Shown here piece by piece: positions 13,522 to 13,706 of a stretch of 13,706 nt of DNA (positions are counted from its first letter, which is position 1; each line of letters starts with the position of its first letter). Source of the stretch: DATGJX01 sp035279385 (GTDB lineage Bacteria > Vulcanimicrobiota > Vulcanimicrobiia > Vulcanimicrobiales > Vulcanimicrobiaceae); contig DATEHZ010000075.1 in the NCBI GenBank assembly GCA_035279385.1, positions 1-13,706 of the forward strand, read 5' to 3'. The position numbers and the translations under genes are program-made. The notes beneath the pieces were generated by a model that saw nothing but the letters and a program-made list of their open reading frames with translations, did not search any database and had not been told where the DNA came from.

Positions 13522-13706
13522 ATGAAGTTATTATTTCGCATCGGCGCAGTGGTGTGCGCGGTTGCATTTACGGCGTGTTCCGGCGGCACGGGCGTCACGC
13601 CGCCCACCGGGTCGACCTCTTTGCCGACGCTGCAGAGCAACGTGCGCGCGGCGTGCGGCGGACCCGTCATAAAGGGCTTCGCGCGTTGCTTCGCACTGAT
13701 TCGCAC
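13522..13706 (+). CDS. Lipoprotein paralogous to the upstream S53 peptidase (partial, C-terminus outside window)
   Basis: 61 codons are visible before the window ends. The ATG at 13522 is preceded by AGGAG (13511-13515) at six bases. The N-terminus is a lipoprotein signal, MKLLFRIGAVVCAVAFTAC, with lipobox FTAC (Cys19) followed by SGG, as in the neighbour. Then comes a Thr/Pro/Ser linker and a block with Cys45 and Cys56 reading RCFALIR, which aligns with Cys47...RCFALYR of the upstream S53 lipoprotein with identical 11-residue Cys spacing. I infer a tandem duplicate with the same peptidase domain further downstream. The catalytic region cannot be seen, so the peptidase part is inference. Confidence 0.75.
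   Translation, partial: MKLLFRIGAVVCAVAFTACSGGTGVTPPTGSTSLPTLQSNVRAACGGPVIKGFARCFALIR

Noticed and set aside
1..13706. CRISPR array, phage, transposon or defence system
   Set aside because: No regularly spaced repeats, integrase, transposase or nuclease-type gene is present; the genes are metabolic, ribosomal, chemotaxis and envelope functions.

Overview
The window is a GC-rich bacterial chromosome segment with dense, mostly housekeeping genes, short intergenic gaps and no sign of phage, plasmid or insertion sequence. The gene mix suggests a member of an environmental, little-cultured phylum. Candidatus Eremiobacterota/Vulcanimicrobiota (WPS-2) is my best guess, but it rests on overall gene style (Gly/Ser-rich S53-like lipoprotein peptidases, LemA/TPM operon, K+-independent H+-PPase) and not on a marker phylogeny. 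No rRNA, tRNA or CRISPR array was found.

Layout. (1) 1-2628, minus strand: a geranylgeranyl-reductase-like flavoprotein, then cheR and cheB, tightly packed as one likely operon; cheB runs off the left edge. (2) 2715-7632, plus strand: soluble pyrophosphatase, a short divergent cytochrome P450, a folded leader or terminator RNA, the membrane proton-pumping pyrophosphatase hppA with its terminator, and an exported M48 metalloprotease. (3) 7655-11054, minus strand: a lemA-TPM-TPM operon with start/stop overlaps, a secreted cupin with its own terminator, and rplJ-rplL preceded by an L10 leader and followed by a strong terminator. (4) 11339-13706, plus strand: a Tat-type exported beta-carbonic anhydrase with terminator, then two tandem paralogous lipoprotein genes of the S53 (sedolisin/kumamolisin-like) type. 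The second is cut off by the right edge.

How the genes fit together. CheR and CheB are the methylation/demethylation pair of chemoreceptor adaptation. Soluble PPase and H+-PPase both remove pyrophosphate, the first as heat and the second as proton-motive force. rplJ/rplL form the ribosomal stalk and are autoregulated by L10 through the leader. LemA and TPM proteins are commonly neighbours and act at the envelope. Carbonic anhydrase, cupin, M48 protease and the S53 lipoproteins are predicted to be exported.

The least ordinary items are the P450 lacking its ExxR/PERF (ERR-triad) elements, the multi-hairpin RNA before hppA, the tandem S53 lipoproteins with a matching hairpin/T-run/GCTGCATT leader, and a dispersed intergenic repeat (CTTCGACnnGCTCAGGATGAC-like) present in three gaps.
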